NCBI GenBank assembly: GCA_965247125.1
Contig: CBDFGO010000003.1
Coordinates: 558,001-622,000, forward strand
Direction: 5' to 3'
From: CALBJU01 sp965247125
GTDB lineage: Bacteria; Bacteroidota; Rhodothermia; Rhodothermales; UBA10348
DNA: 64,000 bases
Shown here: in pieces, positions 25,058-34,737 of the stretch
How the letters are laid out: every line of letters starts with the position of its first letter
Numbering within the stretch: position 1 is the first letter of the stretch
Notes under the pieces: model-generated
What the model was told of the DNA's origin: nothing
Database searches by the model: none
What the model saw: the letters and a program-made list of their open reading frames with translations, nothing else
Position numbers and translations under genes: made by a program

Positions 25058-27251
25058 ATGAAAAAGGTTCTTCTACACCTCCTCGTGGGGTTGTCAGTTT
25101 CGACCGTCGCGGTTGCACAACAATCAGTTGCTCGACTCTGGAATGAGGCTCTGTTGCAGTCAATCCGCGAGGATTTTGCCCGTCCTACCGTCCACGCGAG
25201 AAACCTGTTTCACACTTCAGTAGCCATGTGGGATGCCTGGGCAGCCTATGACACATCGTCCGAGCCCTATATGCTGGGCAATTCCATCAATGGTTTCGAA
25301 TGCGGTTATGGCGGCATTCCTGCACCCGCAAATATTGAGTCCGCTAGAGAAAAGGCCCTCAGCTACGCCTCGTACAGGCTCCTGACCCATCGATTTACCT
25401 TTTCTCCGGGTGCACAAAATGCCTTGGCCAGGTATAATGTTCTGATGAATGATCTGGGCTACGATGTATCGCTGGCATCAACTGATTATGCGGGTGGCGA
25501 TCCTGCATTTCTGGGCAATTACATAGCCGAGTGTATCATCAACTACGGCCTCCAGGATGGTGCGAACGAGGCGGAGCGGTACACGAACAGATTCTATCGC
25601 CCGATCAATCCGCCCATTGCCCCGACTCTGGACGGCAATCCCAATATCAGCGATCTGAACCGCTGGCAGCCCATCTCATTGGACGTGTTTATCGATCAGG
25701 CTGGCCAGGAAATTCCTCTTGGAACGCCCGAGTTTCTCGGTCCTGAGTGGGGCTCGGTTGAGCCATTTTCACTCAGCCGGGATGACCTGGACATCTTTGA
25801 ACGCGACGGAAACGAGTACTGGGTCTACTTCGATCCGGGAGCGCCGCCCTATCTGGACATCCAAAATGGCGGGGGATTATCGGACGAGTACAAATGGAAT
25901 TTTGCGTTGGTATCCGTGTGGTCTTCCCACCTCGATCCGAGCGATGGTGTGATGATTGATATCTCCCCTGCAGCGATCGGAAATGTGGATATCGACACCA
26001 TGCCGAGGGATCTGGAGTCTTTTGACACGTTTTATGACACGATTGGAGGGGGAGACCCGGGCCTGGGGCGACGGCTGAATCCGTTCACCGGCTCGCCGTA
26101 CAATGCTCAGATCATTCCTCGCGGAGACTACGGACGTGTGCTGGCCGAATTTTGGGCCGACGGACCTGATTCTGAAACACCTCCGGGTCACTGGTTCACA
26201 TTACTTAATTATGTGAGTGACCACCCCGCCCTCGAGAAACGATTCCGCGGCGAAGGTCCCATCCTGGACGACCTGGAGTGGGATGTGAAATCATACCTGA
26301 TACTGGGTGGAGGCATGCACGATGTGGCCATCGCAGCCTGGGGTATCAAGCGATGGTACGACTACATTCGACCTGTATCTGCCCTTCGAGGGATGGCAGA
26401 ATTCGGACAGAGTTCGGATCCGAATCTCCCCAGGTATCACATCGCTGGCCTGCCGCTGATGCCTGGATACATTGAAATGGTGGAGGAAGGCGACGCTCTG
26501 GCCGGGACCAACAATCAACATGTCGACAAGATCAAACTTCGGTCGTGGCGCGGCCCCGCCTTTGTGTTCGATCCCGCAACAGATACCGGGGGAGTAGACT
26601 GGATACTGGCTGACAACTGGTGGCCGTACCAACGGCCCTCGTTCGTGACGCCGCCTTTCGCAGGCTACATCTCGGGTCACTCGACCTTTTCCCGCGCGGC
26701 AGCAGAGATTCTCACGCTGTTGACGGGAGACGAGTACTTCCCTGGCGGAATGGGAGAGTTTGTGGCACCAAAGAACGAATTTCTCGTTTTTGAGGATGGT
26801 CCGAGCGAGGACGTGGTTTTGCAGTGGGCAACCTACAGGGATGCCTCCGACCAGTGCAGTCTCTCACGAATCTGGGGGGGGAATTCATCCGCCGGCAGAT
26901 GATCTGTTCGGCCGTTTTATCGGTGAAGAGATCGGCCCGGCAGCATTCAGTTTTGCCGAGCGATTCTTCACAGGGCAAGCAACCGCACTTGACGACGAAA
27001 CCGTGCCGACACGAGAGGGCTTCATTGTGATGTACCCGAATCCGATTCGGGCAGGCCACTTCGTTTCCATCGAAACCCATGGTAACGGCGTGCTGAGTGT
27101 TCTGGATGTGCAGGGAAGAGAAGTCAAACAGGTGGAACTGAATGAAGGCTTTAACTCAATCTCGACCGACGGATTCTCCGCGGGGGTCTATTTCTTGCGC
27201 TTCGTCCAGGATAGCACTGTTTCCAGTCGATCGCTGGTGGTATTGAGGTAG
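25058..27251 (+). pseudogene. Vanadium-haloperoxidase-like exported protein, frameshifted
   Basis: An exported PAP2-fold protein of about 730 residues if one base is removed. The signal peptide ends near VAVA-QQ. The vanadate-binding motifs are present: a K/R-rich segment IKRWYDYIRP, then GYISGHSTFSRAA, then SR-x5-H as SRIWGGIHPPADD. A run of eight G at 26874..26881 holds an extra base and throws the frame just after the SRIWGG residues, so translation from the start ends at 26902 and the ligand His and all downstream sequence fall in another frame. The second part ends in a T9SS sorting domain (MYPNPIRAGH to SRSLVVLR). Either a slippage-prone tract or a sequencing error explains it; as sequenced the gene is broken. 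Confidence 0.85.
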
Positions 27252-27301
27252 GATAGAGGAGTTGCAAGATGTGGCCAGGTTTTCTTACTCGGCGACGTCA
27301 T

Positions 27302-27712
27302 TCATAGCGTGTCGCCTGGCTCGGTGTAAGCCTGAATGACCCGATCAGGAATGGCACGGGGGCGCCCCGTTTCGCGATCCAGGCAGACCCAGTTGGTCTT
27401 ACCTTTCGCCAGAAGAACTTCACCCTCCGTGTTTCGGAACTCATATTTTCGGAGGGAGGTCACTCGCTCTACGGTTTCGATCCAGGTTTGGATCTGAATT
27501 TCGTTTCCTTCAAAAGCAGGCCTCAAGTATTCAATCTTGTGCGAGCGAGCGACCCAGATAATGCCAGCAGCTGCCGCACGAACGTCACCCCCTACGCTTT
27601 GTGTATGGCGAATGGCCACATCCTGCATCCATCGAACGTACGCGACATTATTCACGTGGCCGTGCACGTCTATCGGCTCAGAGCCCACGGTGAAGGTCCA
27701 GGTGAAACGCAT
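27302..27712 (-). CDS. Acyl-CoA thioesterase, hot-dog fold
   Basis: 136 residues from the ATG at 27712, chosen because a GGAG ribosome-binding site lies 9 bases before it; further in-frame ATGs are at 27727 and 27745. The 4-hydroxybenzoyl-CoA thioesterase style is shown by DVHGHVNNVAYVRWMQD, where the Asp-x-x-Gly-His-Val-Asn helix carries the catalytic acid, and by KIEYLRPAFEGNEIQIQTWI. It is cytoplasmic and likely hydrolyses a medium or aromatic acyl-CoA. It follows the small membrane protein on the same strand by 35 bases. Confidence 0.84.
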   Translation of the reverse strand: MRFTWTFTVGSEPIDVHGHVNNVAYVRWMQDVAIRHTQSVGGDVRAAAAGIIWVARSHKIEYLRPAFEGNEIQIQTWIETVERVTSLRKYEFRNTEGEVLLAKGKTNWVCLDRETGRPRAIPDRVIQAYTEPGDTL

Positions 27713-27747
27713 GCTTGGAGGCTCCATTCTCAGTTTTCGCCCCATCT

Positions 27748-28005
27748 TCAGTTTTCCGGAGTGTCCTTCCGGGTTTTTATCCAGACCACGATACCCCACA
27801 AACTGATGATGATCCAGAAGATTTCTATAACGACGGAAGCAAGATTGAAATTGTACGCGAGGGAGAGTAGGATCATGAGGGCACCGAGTAGATTGAGCCC
27901 CGAATAGGCCAGACTCGTGACCTCCATTTTTCGAAGCTGAACACCCGCGTAGGTGATGACGATGAGCGCCACGCCGATCGTTCCTACAATGTCATACAGC
28001 TGCAT
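27748..28005 (-). CDS. Small integral membrane protein, CBU_0592-like
   Basis: 85 residues with three hydrophobic helices (about 7-22, 35-55 and 58-76) and a short charged tail. The pattern IGVALIVITYAGVQLRKM followed by YSGLNLLGALMILLSL fits the small CBU_0592-type membrane family, whose role is unknown; the name is from memory. It is upstream of, and probably transcribed with, the thioesterase. Confidence 0.6.
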   Translation of the reverse strand: MQLYDIVGTIGVALIVITYAGVQLRKMEVTSLAYSGLNLLGALMILLSLAYNFNLASVVIEIFWIIISLWGIVVWIKTRKDTPEN

Positions 28006-28068
28006 TTCTCAATCCGTTCGAATGAGTTGGAAAATGTTCGTAATCCCGCGTAATCGCCTCATGTCGCT

Positions 28069-29508
28069 TCATGTTGTTTCGATGCGCGACGCCAGTTCGG
28101 TCAATACATCGATGATATCGTCGATGTCCTTTTTGTGGGTGCGGAAACAGACGGCCGCCATACGGAGCATATAAACTCCATTTATCCTGGTCGAGCTGAC
28201 AAAAATTCTGCCGTCCCGATGTACGGCCTCTACCAGTTTTTCGTTGAATGAATCAGCGTCACTCCCAGTCGGCACATACCGGTAAATCACTACCGAGAGA
28301 TCCGGAACGGGCCCCACCTCCCAGTTTGGGAGTTCGGCGACGCGATCATAAAAGTATCTGGCAAGATGCAGTTTTTCGGCCAAACCGGCCCGAAAAGGGG
28401 CAATACCAAGCACCTGAAGGGGCAGCCACATCCGAAGTCCGCGAAAGTGCTTGGTTAATTCCGGCGACACTGTCGCAGCGGACGTGGCCCGAATGTGAAT
28501 GGCATCCTGCATATAATCCGCACCGGCAGCGTGCGATGTGAGCAGGTGCTGCTTGTCTCTGACAAGCAAGGCGCCAGTACCGTAGGGCAAGAACAAGGTC
28601 TTGTGCGGATCCACGACGATTGAGTCGGATAGTCTCATGCCTTCGAACAGATCGCTGGTTTCCTCGCACAGGGCGAACAACCCTCCGTAGGCGGCATCGA
28701 TGTGATACCAGGCCGAGAAGCGCGTTGCGAGCTTACCAATCGGGGTCAGGGGGTCGACCGATCCCGTGTTGGTAGTGCCAGCAGTGGCGACTATCAGAAA
28801 CGGCGTCAGTCCCTTTTCAACATCTGCCCTGAGCTGGTTCTCGAGGGCATCGACATCCATGCGATACCGCTCGTCAACAGCAATCCGACGGACCGGACAT
28901 TTGCCGAGTCCGGACAGGTGCAGCGCCTTGTCTACGCAATGGTGGGCGTGCTCGGTGAGGTAGACGACGGACCTCGAAATATGCTCGCCTTCGACGTCGT
29001 GCGCGTCCCTCGCCGCCACAATGGCGGTGAAGTTCGCCAGGCTTCCACCGGCAGACAGGTATCCACCGAATGAATTCGGATAGCCAACAAGATCGGCGAT
29101 CCATCGCAGGCACTGATCTTCGATGCGAGTGGCTCCAGGGCTGGCGAAAGCGACCCCAGCGTATCGGTTACCCACAGCCGCGAGAAAATCGCCGATCGCA
29201 GAGTGAAACAGGCCTCCGCCAGGAATGTAGCCAACGAATCGTCCAGATGTGGTGTTGATTCCAACGGTGTCGACGTCCTTTTCGAGCATCCCGAGAACGC
29301 GCTCCAATCCGATCCCCTCTTCCGAAAAATCCGCACGGATGAGGCTGTCTTCCGAGACAAATTTGTCGCTGTACGCCGGTGCGCTTGCTATCGAATCCAG
29401 ATAATTCTGGGCATAGTCAAATGCCTGCCGGGTGAGCTCTGCACGTGAATCAGCGTCAGGGTCGAGCGAGCGCGCCCTCAACTCGAGATAGTCTAGCCGG
29501 GTGGTCAT
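28069..29508 (-). CDS. Pyridoxal-phosphate-dependent group II amino acid decarboxylase
   Basis: 479 residues from the ATG at 29508; the open frame runs on to 29637 but those extra residues are Arg-rich and unlike the family. Signatures are GRFVGYIPGGGLFHSAIGDFL (substrate entry, read in parts), LSAGGSLANFTAI for phosphate binding, WYHIDAAYGG with the cofactor Asp near 270, and Lys303 in VVDPHKTLFLPYG as the Schiff-base lysine. It belongs to the aromatic L-amino acid/tyrosine/glutamate decarboxylase superfamily. The specific substrate is not readable. It is cytoplasmic and divergent from the large outer-membrane receptor. Confidence 0.9.
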   Translation of the reverse strand: MTTRLDYLELRARSLDPDADSRAELTRQAFDYAQNYLDSIASAPAYSDKFVSEDSLIRADFSEEGIGLERVLGMLEKDVDTVGINTTSGRFVGYIPGGGLFHSAIGDFLAAVGNRYAGVAFASPGATRIEDQCLRWIADLVGYPNSFGGYLSAGGSLANFTAIVAARDAHDVEGEHISRSVVYLTEHAHHCVDKALHLSGLGKCPVRRIAVDERYRMDVDALENQLRADVEKGLTPFLIVATAGTTNTGSVDPLTPIGKLATRFSAWYHIDAAYGGLFALCEETSDLFEGMRLSDSIVVDPHKTLFLPYGTGALLVRDKQHLLTSHAAGADYMQDAIHIRATSAATVSPELTKHFRGLRMWLPLQVLGIAPFRAGLAEKLHLARYFYDRVAELPNWEVGPVPDLSVVIYRYVPTGSDADSFNEKLVEAVHRDGRIFVSSTRINGVYMLRMAAVCFRTHKKDIDDIIDVLTELASRIETT

Positions 29509-29672
29509 GGTCTGTTGGAGAGATTTCTGAGTAATCGCTCTCCAGTTTAAATAAGACCCTGCCGGAATACCGCGACTTCGTGATGAATCTCTGCGATACG
29601 GGTGTGCTCGGTTTCGGCACACCTTCAGGCGTGCCATGATTGGTCCTCATGACGCTCTAGACCGGGGCAATT

Positions 29673-29699
29673 TGTCACGAATGTGTCACAAAAGTGTGA
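29673..29699. promoter_or_regulatory. Phased TGTCAC half-site cluster
   Basis: TGTCAC occurs at 29673..29678 and 29684..29689, eleven bases apart, and GTGTGA in inverted sense at 29694..29699, giving a TCACA-N4-TGTGA inverted repeat. All lie in the divergent region between the decarboxylase and TonB-linked barrel genes, about 105 bases before the latter. The spacing is one helical turn, suiting a dimeric or cooperatively bound regulator. No regulator can be named. Confidence 0.25.
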
Positions 29700-29803
29700 T
29701 AAATACGGATACATCGATACGACGTGGAATTTAGATCGCCCGCTCTCGTCCAAGAAGTACTTACAGCCCCGATATTGCTCCACGAAAATTGATAGATAGC
29801 TAG

Positions 29804-32680
29804 ATGAAAAAGGTCTTGTCGCTCCTGGTCCTGTCTCTGTTTTTTACGGGTTCGGCCTTCGCTCAAATCGCAGGCTCTGGAACCATTACCGGTTCGGTCA
29901 TCGATTCGAGCGACGAATCCACAATGGTTGGAGTAAACGTGATCGCCGTATCCGTCGCCGACAGCACGCGTGGCTTCGGGGAAGTTACTGGAATGGACGG
30001 CCGGTTCGCGATTTCGGTGCGTCCCCCGGGAGCGTACAATGTGACGTTTTCGTTTGTAGGATTCGAATCGGTTGAAAGACGGATAGACATTCCTCGTGGT
30101 CGCGTGGATATCGGTCAGGTAGAGATGAAATTTGACGTGATGCTCCTGGATGAAGTACGCATTGAAGCGGTGCAGGAACGAGTTGAGGTTCGTGGAGACA
30201 CGACCGTATTTAATGCGGCTGCTTTCAAGGTAAACCCCGATGCCACAACCGAGGATTTGCTGGCAAAATTACCCGGTGTAGTGGTCGACGGCGGTGAGGT
30301 ACAGGTACAGGGAGAGACCGTTAGCAGGGTCCTGGTGGACGGGCGCGAGTTTTTCGGGCAGGATCCAGCAGCTGCTCTGAGGAATCTGCCGTCTGAAATC
30401 GTCGATAGAATAGAAGTTTACGATCGGCAGAGCGATCAGGCTCAGTTCACCGGGTTTGAGGATGACAATACAGAGAAGACGATCAACGTCATTACCCTGA
30501 CCGGAAAGAGTAACGGACAGTTCGGCAAACTGTACGGTGGTTATGGATCTGAAGAACATTATATCTCTGGCGGCAACATCAATATTTTTGATGATGATCG
30601 CCGTATCTCGATAATCGGCCTGTCCAACAACGTCAACCAACAAAATTTCTCCATCGATGACCTTCTGGGTGTGGTGGGGTCCGCGGGTGGTCGGTCGGGA
30701 TTCGGCGGCCGTGGCGGTGGAAGAGGTCGTGGCGGCGGAGGGGGTGATCGCGCTGGTGGTGGGGGAGACCGGGCTCGACTGGGCGGATTTACTGGTGGTC
30801 GCGGGGGAGGTGGCGGAAATCCATCCAATTTCCTGGTAGGAAATCAGGGCGGTATCAATACGACGCATGCAATCGGCCTGAACTATTCTGATCAGATCGG
30901 GTCAAAATTGTCCGTTACGGGCAGCTATTTTTTCAACAAGTCTGACAACACCAGCACCTCCCTGCTGGATCGCGAATATTATCTGGGCGATGATACCAGC
31001 CAGTTCTATGATGAGAACAGTTCGTCTGCAGCGGACAACAACAATCACAGACTGTCCGGCAGAATCACGTACACGATTGACGATAAGAATTCGCTCATAT
31101 TTACACCTCGACTGAGTACCCAGAGCAATCAGGCCAGCAGCTTTCTTTTCGGCACCAACGTTCTCGACACCGCCGAACTGATCAGCAGAACCACCAACGA
31201 CTACGTATCGGACAATCGCGGATACAATGGCTCTGCGAGCCTGTTGCTGCGTCACGCCTTCGACAAACGGGGACGGACACTGTCATTGAATCTGACGGCG
31301 AGTGCCAATAATCAAACCGGCGATACCTCACAGATTTCGAGCAACCTCTTTTTTGATAGAGGGGCTGGAGATCAGCTCATCGATCAGAAGACAGACAGTG
31401 ATCGCGGGGGCAGTGCCCTTTCGGCTCGTCTGGCTTTCACCGAGCCCATCGGAGCGTTCGGACAGTTACAGATCAACTATTCTCCCCGCCGATCGATCAG
31501 TGACTCCGAGCGACTGGCGAATACGCTGGACCCGGTAACGAACGCGTACTCGATTCTGGATCCGGCGTTGTCCAGTCAATTTGACAACACGGTGTGGACT
31601 CAACGGGGGGGTATCAGCTATACGCGTAGAAATCGAGGCACCCGGATCACGATTGGATCCGATGTACAGACGGTAAACTTGACTGGAGATCAATCCTTTC
31701 CCGTAGCGTTTGGTGTCGATAAAACCTTCACCGATCTGCTTCCACGTATCGAGTTGCAACTCGGCTCTTCGCGGCAAAAGAGTCTGCGACTTCAGTACCG
31801 GACGTCAACGAATACGCCATCGATATCTCAACTACAGGACGTAATCGACAACAGCAATCCGCTGATACTATCGTCGGGTAATCCTGATCTGAAGCAATCC
31901 TTCACCAATTCGTTTTCTTTGCGATTCAACTCCACGAATCTGCGAAATGGCAGAATATTCTTCGGTTTCGCTTCCTTTACCACCAGTAGAGATTACATAG
32001 GCGACGAATCATTGATTGCGGTGACCGACCTGGTGCTCGAGGGCGGCGTTCCCCTACTACAAGGATCACAGTTTTCGCGCCCAGTCAATCTGGATGGATA
32101 CCGGAATCTTAGAACGTTTTTTACGTTCGGTCGCCCCGCGTCATTCATCAAAAGCAACGTGAATCTGAACGGAGGGGTTACCTGGACACGGACACCGGGA
32201 ATCATCAATTCGATTGAGAATGTCTCTGAAGTCACGGGATTCAACGGAGGGCTTGTGCTCAGTTCGAATATCAGTCCTCGCATGGATTTTACCCTGTCCC
32301 AAAATTTCAGCTACAACATCTCTGAGAACTCTATCTATCCCGAACTGGACACCAATTTCACGCAGTATCGTGCTTCCGGTAAGGTCACTGCCATGCCTAC
32401 CAAATCACTGGTTCTCGAGACCAGTGTCAACTATTCCACTTATGGTGGCCTCGGCGATTCATTTGATTCGAGATCCATCCTTCTGAGTGCGGCGCTCGGC
32501 TACAAATTTCTCCAGGGAAATGGGGGCGAGGTGCGACTTATCGTTGCGGACATCCTGAATCAAAATACCAATGTCTCGCGCTCGGTCACTGAGTTCTACG
32601 TGGAAGACCAGTCGTCAAACGTTCTTGGCCGGTACCTCCTGTTGAACTTTACTTACACGCTTCGAAATTTCCGTATCTGA
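29804..32680 (+). CDS. TonB-dependent-receptor-like outer-membrane barrel with carboxypeptidase-like N-domain
   Basis: 958 residues. The signal peptide ends at ...SAFA-QI. Residues 25-105 are a carboxypeptidase-regulatory-like domain (GTITGSVIDSSDESTMVGVN). A plug follows with LPGVVVDGG, RVLVDGREFFGQ and VDRIEVYD. The remainder is a 22-strand-type barrel ending LLNFTYTLRNFRI, with aromatic residues at the terminus. Residues 293-341 are an extreme Gly/Arg-rich segment in an early loop or just before the barrel. Such proteins take up large substrates with energy from TonB; no SusD partner is next to it, so it may act as an orphan receptor. A hairpin terminator follows at 32714..32745. Confidence 0.9.
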   Translation: MKKVLSLLVLSLFFTGSAFAQIAGSGTITGSVIDSSDESTMVGVNVIAVSVADSTRGFGEVTGMDGRFAISVRPPGAYNVTFSFVGFESVERRIDIPRGRVDIGQVEMKFDVMLLDEVRIEAVQERVEVRGDTTVFNAAAFKVNPDATTEDLLAKLPGVVVDGGEVQVQGETVSRVLVDGREFFGQDPAAALRNLPSEIVDRIEVYDRQSDQAQFTGFEDDNTEKTINVITLTGKSNGQFGKLYGGYGSEEHYISGGNINIFDDDRRISIIGLSNNVNQQNFSIDDLLGVVGSAGGRSGFGGRGGGRGRGGGGGDRAGGGGDRARLGGFTGGRGGGGGNPSNFLVGNQGGINTTHAIGLNYSDQIGSKLSVTGSYFFNKSDNTSTSLLDREYYLGDDTSQFYDENSSSAADNNNHRLSGRITYTIDDKNSLIFTPRLSTQSNQASSFLFGTNVLDTAELISRTTNDYVSDNRGYNGSASLLLRHAFDKRGRTLSLNLTASANNQTGDTSQISSNLFFDRGAGDQLIDQKTDSDRGGSALSARLAFTEPIGAFGQLQINYSPRRSISDSERLANTLDPVTNAYSILDPALSSQFDNTVWTQRGGISYTRRNRGTRITIGSDVQTVNLTGDQSFPVAFGVDKTFTDLLPRIELQLGSSRQKSLRLQYRTSTNTPSISQLQDVIDNSNPLILSSGNPDLKQSFTNSFSLRFNSTNLRNGRIFFGFASFTTSRDYIGDESLIAVTDLVLEGGVPLLQGSQFSRPVNLDGYRNLRTFFTFGRPASFIKSNVNLNGGVTWTRTPGIINSIENVSEVTGFNGGLVLSSNISPRMDFTLSQNFSYNISENSIYPELDTNFTQYRASGKVTAMPTKSLVLETSVNYSTYGGLGDSFDSRSILLSAALGYKFLQGNGGEVRLIVADILNQNTNVSRSVTEFYVEDQSSNVLGRYLLLNFTYTLRNFRI

Positions 32681-32713
32681 CATAACCGGGTTCGAAGATG
32701 AACGAAACGTAGC

Positions 32714-32745
32714 GCGGCGGGCCTTCTCGAGAGAAGGCCCGCCGC
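32714..32745. terminator. 15-bp stem hairpin between convergent genes
   Basis: A perfect 15-bp stem (GCGGCGGGCCTTCTC and its complement) with a two-base GA loop, in the 89 bases between the convergent receptor and DUF2911 genes. It could act on both strands. The downstream T tracts are weak on both sides, so termination would rely on stem strength. Confidence 0.7.
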
Positions 32746-32769
32746 ACCTATAAAAACCGCCATCCAATC

Positions 32770-33945
32770 TTACTTGACCATGAACGATGCGGTGTAACGC
32801 GTTGCATCCCAATCTAATACGATCTGTCCCCCGTTATCGGTCTGGGCGAAGGAGATAGTGAACCGCTCCGCTGAATCAGTCAGGTTAGAGGATTCCATTT
32901 CAACCTTGAAAAGGTCCTGTTCTCCATCGTGCTGTGTTCCCCACTGATTGGTCTGGGCATTCACGATGAGCTCAAACGTGCCGTCGTTGTAGATCGACCA
33001 TAAGGAGTAGCTGCCTGCAGGAAGGTCCGTTCCTCCCAGGCTCAGGTCTTTGCTCGTCGAGAACTGCGTGGCCGCGTTTGCACCGGTTCGCCATACAGCG
33101 CCGTTCGGTACGAGCCCGCCCCAGATATCTCTTCCCCGCTTCGCCGGTTGGGAATATTGGATCTGAAGATCCGCGCCGGCGATGGTTGCTTCTGCGGTAG
33201 CGCCAGGTGACGGAGTTCCGATGCCTTCTCCGGCGGCGTCTAGTGCTGCCCAACGCTCAGCCATTTCACCGACGAGGAAAGGCTCGATTCGCCGGACTTC
33301 TACCTTGGCTGTCGTAGCTGCACCGGAAACCCCCAGCAACTGCCCCTGATCGTCTGACCAGCCATAAAAGGAATATCCAAAATAATCCATGCTGATCGTA
33401 TCGGGGGATACAACCCGCGAAGCATTCATGCGGGCGTCGGCACCCGAAAAACCAAGGAGCATTACACCCTCTCCTCCTTCCTGAAGTTGATGAGCTACCT
33501 GCTCAAATACGAACATGGAGTTTGGAGAAGCACCGCCGAATCTCGGAATAACGCCCTGAGGAACCGTTACAGCGCTCTCTTCCCGGTTTCCACCACCCTC
33601 GCGGACAATTGAAGCCTGATCACCTTCAATGGTCATGCTGGCGCCCAGGGGTCCTTCTCCATCTGGATTGGAAGCAGGTGTCGTCCTATCGATGCTGAGG
33701 GATGAGATGTGGCCATATTCGTCGAGGACGGCCCGGTATTCGGTAGAATTCGTGTAGGGGACGCGTGCCACAATCACCCCCTCGATTACGTTACCGTCGC
33801 GTATGAAAACCTCGACGGCAACGGTATCCGTTCCGAGTGTGGATACAAAGGCTCTTGGTTCGTCGGGGCTGGGGGCCCATTCGGGCGTGGTCTGGCAGCC
33901 TGAGACGATAAAGATCGCCGCAAGCAATAGAATAATTCGGTTCAT
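32770..33945 (-). CDS. DUF2911 lipoprotein with an extra N-terminal domain
   Basis: 391 residues. A lipoprotein signal ends at IVSGC-QTT. Residues 25-250 are a beta-rich domain of unknown family. Residues 255-391 are DUF2911 (IQYSQPAKRGRDIWGGLVP, WRTGANAATQFSTSKDL, LPAGSYSLW). DUF2911 is a common Bacteroidota surface domain of unknown function; a second copy is at 60428..61357. The ATG overlaps the TGA of the upstream 90-residue frame as ATGA, suggesting coupling. It converges on the barrel gene. Confidence 0.85.
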   Translation of the reverse strand: MNRIILLLAAIFIVSGCQTTPEWAPSPDEPRAFVSTLGTDTVAVEVFIRDGNVIEGVIVARVPYTNSTEYRAVLDEYGHISSLSIDRTTPASNPDGEGPLGASMTIEGDQASIVREGGGNREESAVTVPQGVIPRFGGASPNSMFVFEQVAHQLQEGGEGVMLLGFSGADARMNASRVVSPDTISMDYFGYSFYGWSDDQGQLLGVSGAATTAKVEVRRIEPFLVGEMAERWAALDAAGEGIGTPSPGATAEATIAGADLQIQYSQPAKRGRDIWGGLVPNGAVWRTGANAATQFSTSKDLSLGGTDLPAGSYSLWSIYNDGTFELIVNAQTNQWGTQHDGEQDLFKVEMESSNLTDSAERFTISFAQTDNGGQIVLDWDATRYTASFMVK

Positions 33946-34214
33946 GTCAGGAATAGTGTTGATTCAACGGGGTTGCGACAAGTGAAGGATCGGTCCTGAG
34001 CGGGAAGGTCAACAGGGAAGTGAAGGTGTAGTGATTCACCTACTGCCGTTTCAATCCAACTGTGGTGTAGCACGTCAATATAACTCCGAATGCGTGTCAG
34101 ATCCTCAGGGAGGAGTTTCTGCACTGTGTCGAGGAGCCCGCGATCACGATAGCCATCCCAGGAGAGCTCCAGCACCTGGTTGAAGACAGAGCAGTTATCC
34201 CCCCATCGGCTCAT
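33942..34214 (-). CDS. Hypothetical 90-residue protein, coupled to the DUF2911 gene
   Basis: An ATG-initiated frame whose first 20 bases overlap the end of the DinB gene and whose stop overlaps the DUF2911 start as ATGA, the classic coupling arrangement. The sequence is ordinary and protein-like (LDTVQKLLPEDLTRIRSYID) but lacks any motif I recognise. The region would otherwise be a 249-base gap. The frame could be accidental. Confidence 0.35.
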   Translation of the reverse strand: MSRWGDNCSVFNQVLELSWDGYRDRGLLDTVQKLLPEDLTRIRSYIDVLHHSWIETAVGESLHLHFPVDLPAQDRSFTCRNPVESTLFLT

Positions 34215-34704
34215 CAGCCGTGGGGCCGTAGAGCGGCGGGAGGGAGACACCATTGAGGCGATAGTAGATGGTAAGCTGCCCGCGGTGATGAATCATGTGG
34301 CTGATACCCCACTCTCGGATTACCTCGAGCTTCGGGCGACTCCAGAGCTCAGTGCCGTTCATGAGAAGGGCCCAGGGTGCCTGCAAGTCATCGTCTGAAG
34401 CTGCACCCAAAGCATCCAAGACGGCCTGACAATTGGCATTGAACGTCTGCAGTACTTCTTCACGGCTGTTCAGCTTTGGCCGAGGCGGAAAAGTCGTCGC
34501 CATGTCGAATCCATCTTCGGTTATCGTCCCGAGCATCCACACCGGAAGGTTTGCCAGATGGGATGAAATTTCAAGCATGGTCCACGACTTTTCGTGCGGT
34601 CTCCAGTCGAAGCGATCTTCGGGAAGACGCTCGAGCATGGTCCGGGTCCGCCCGAATTCAGTTTGGAGGTCGCCGATGGCAAGATTTATGAGTGAGCTGG
34701 ACAT
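34195..34704 (-). CDS. DinB-family metal-dependent protein
   Basis: 169 residues forming the four-helix DinB fold. The metal ligands can be seen as His in LEISSHLANLP near residue 49, and the pair in SHMIHHRGQL near 135-140. LPEDRFDWRPHEKSWTM is the usual opening helix. DinB relatives include thiol-dependent S-transferases (YfiT/MSMEG types); the substrate here is unknown. It is cytoplasmic and upstream of the small frame and DUF2911 gene. Confidence 0.85.
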   Translation of the reverse strand: MSSSLINLAIGDLQTEFGRTRTMLERLPEDRFDWRPHEKSWTMLEISSHLANLPVWMLGTITEDGFDMATTFPPRPKLNSREEVLQTFNANCQAVLDALGAASDDDLQAPWALLMNGTELWSRPKLEVIREWGISHMIHHRGQLTIYYRLNGVSLPPLYGPTADEPMGG

Positions 34705-34737
34705 GATGGTGTGTCAGAAAGTGTGATGCGAAATGGT

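Noticed and set aside
30559..30828. Proline-rich open frame opposite the Gly-rich region of the receptor
   Set aside because: It is the antisense image of GGN codons and has no start signal or family.
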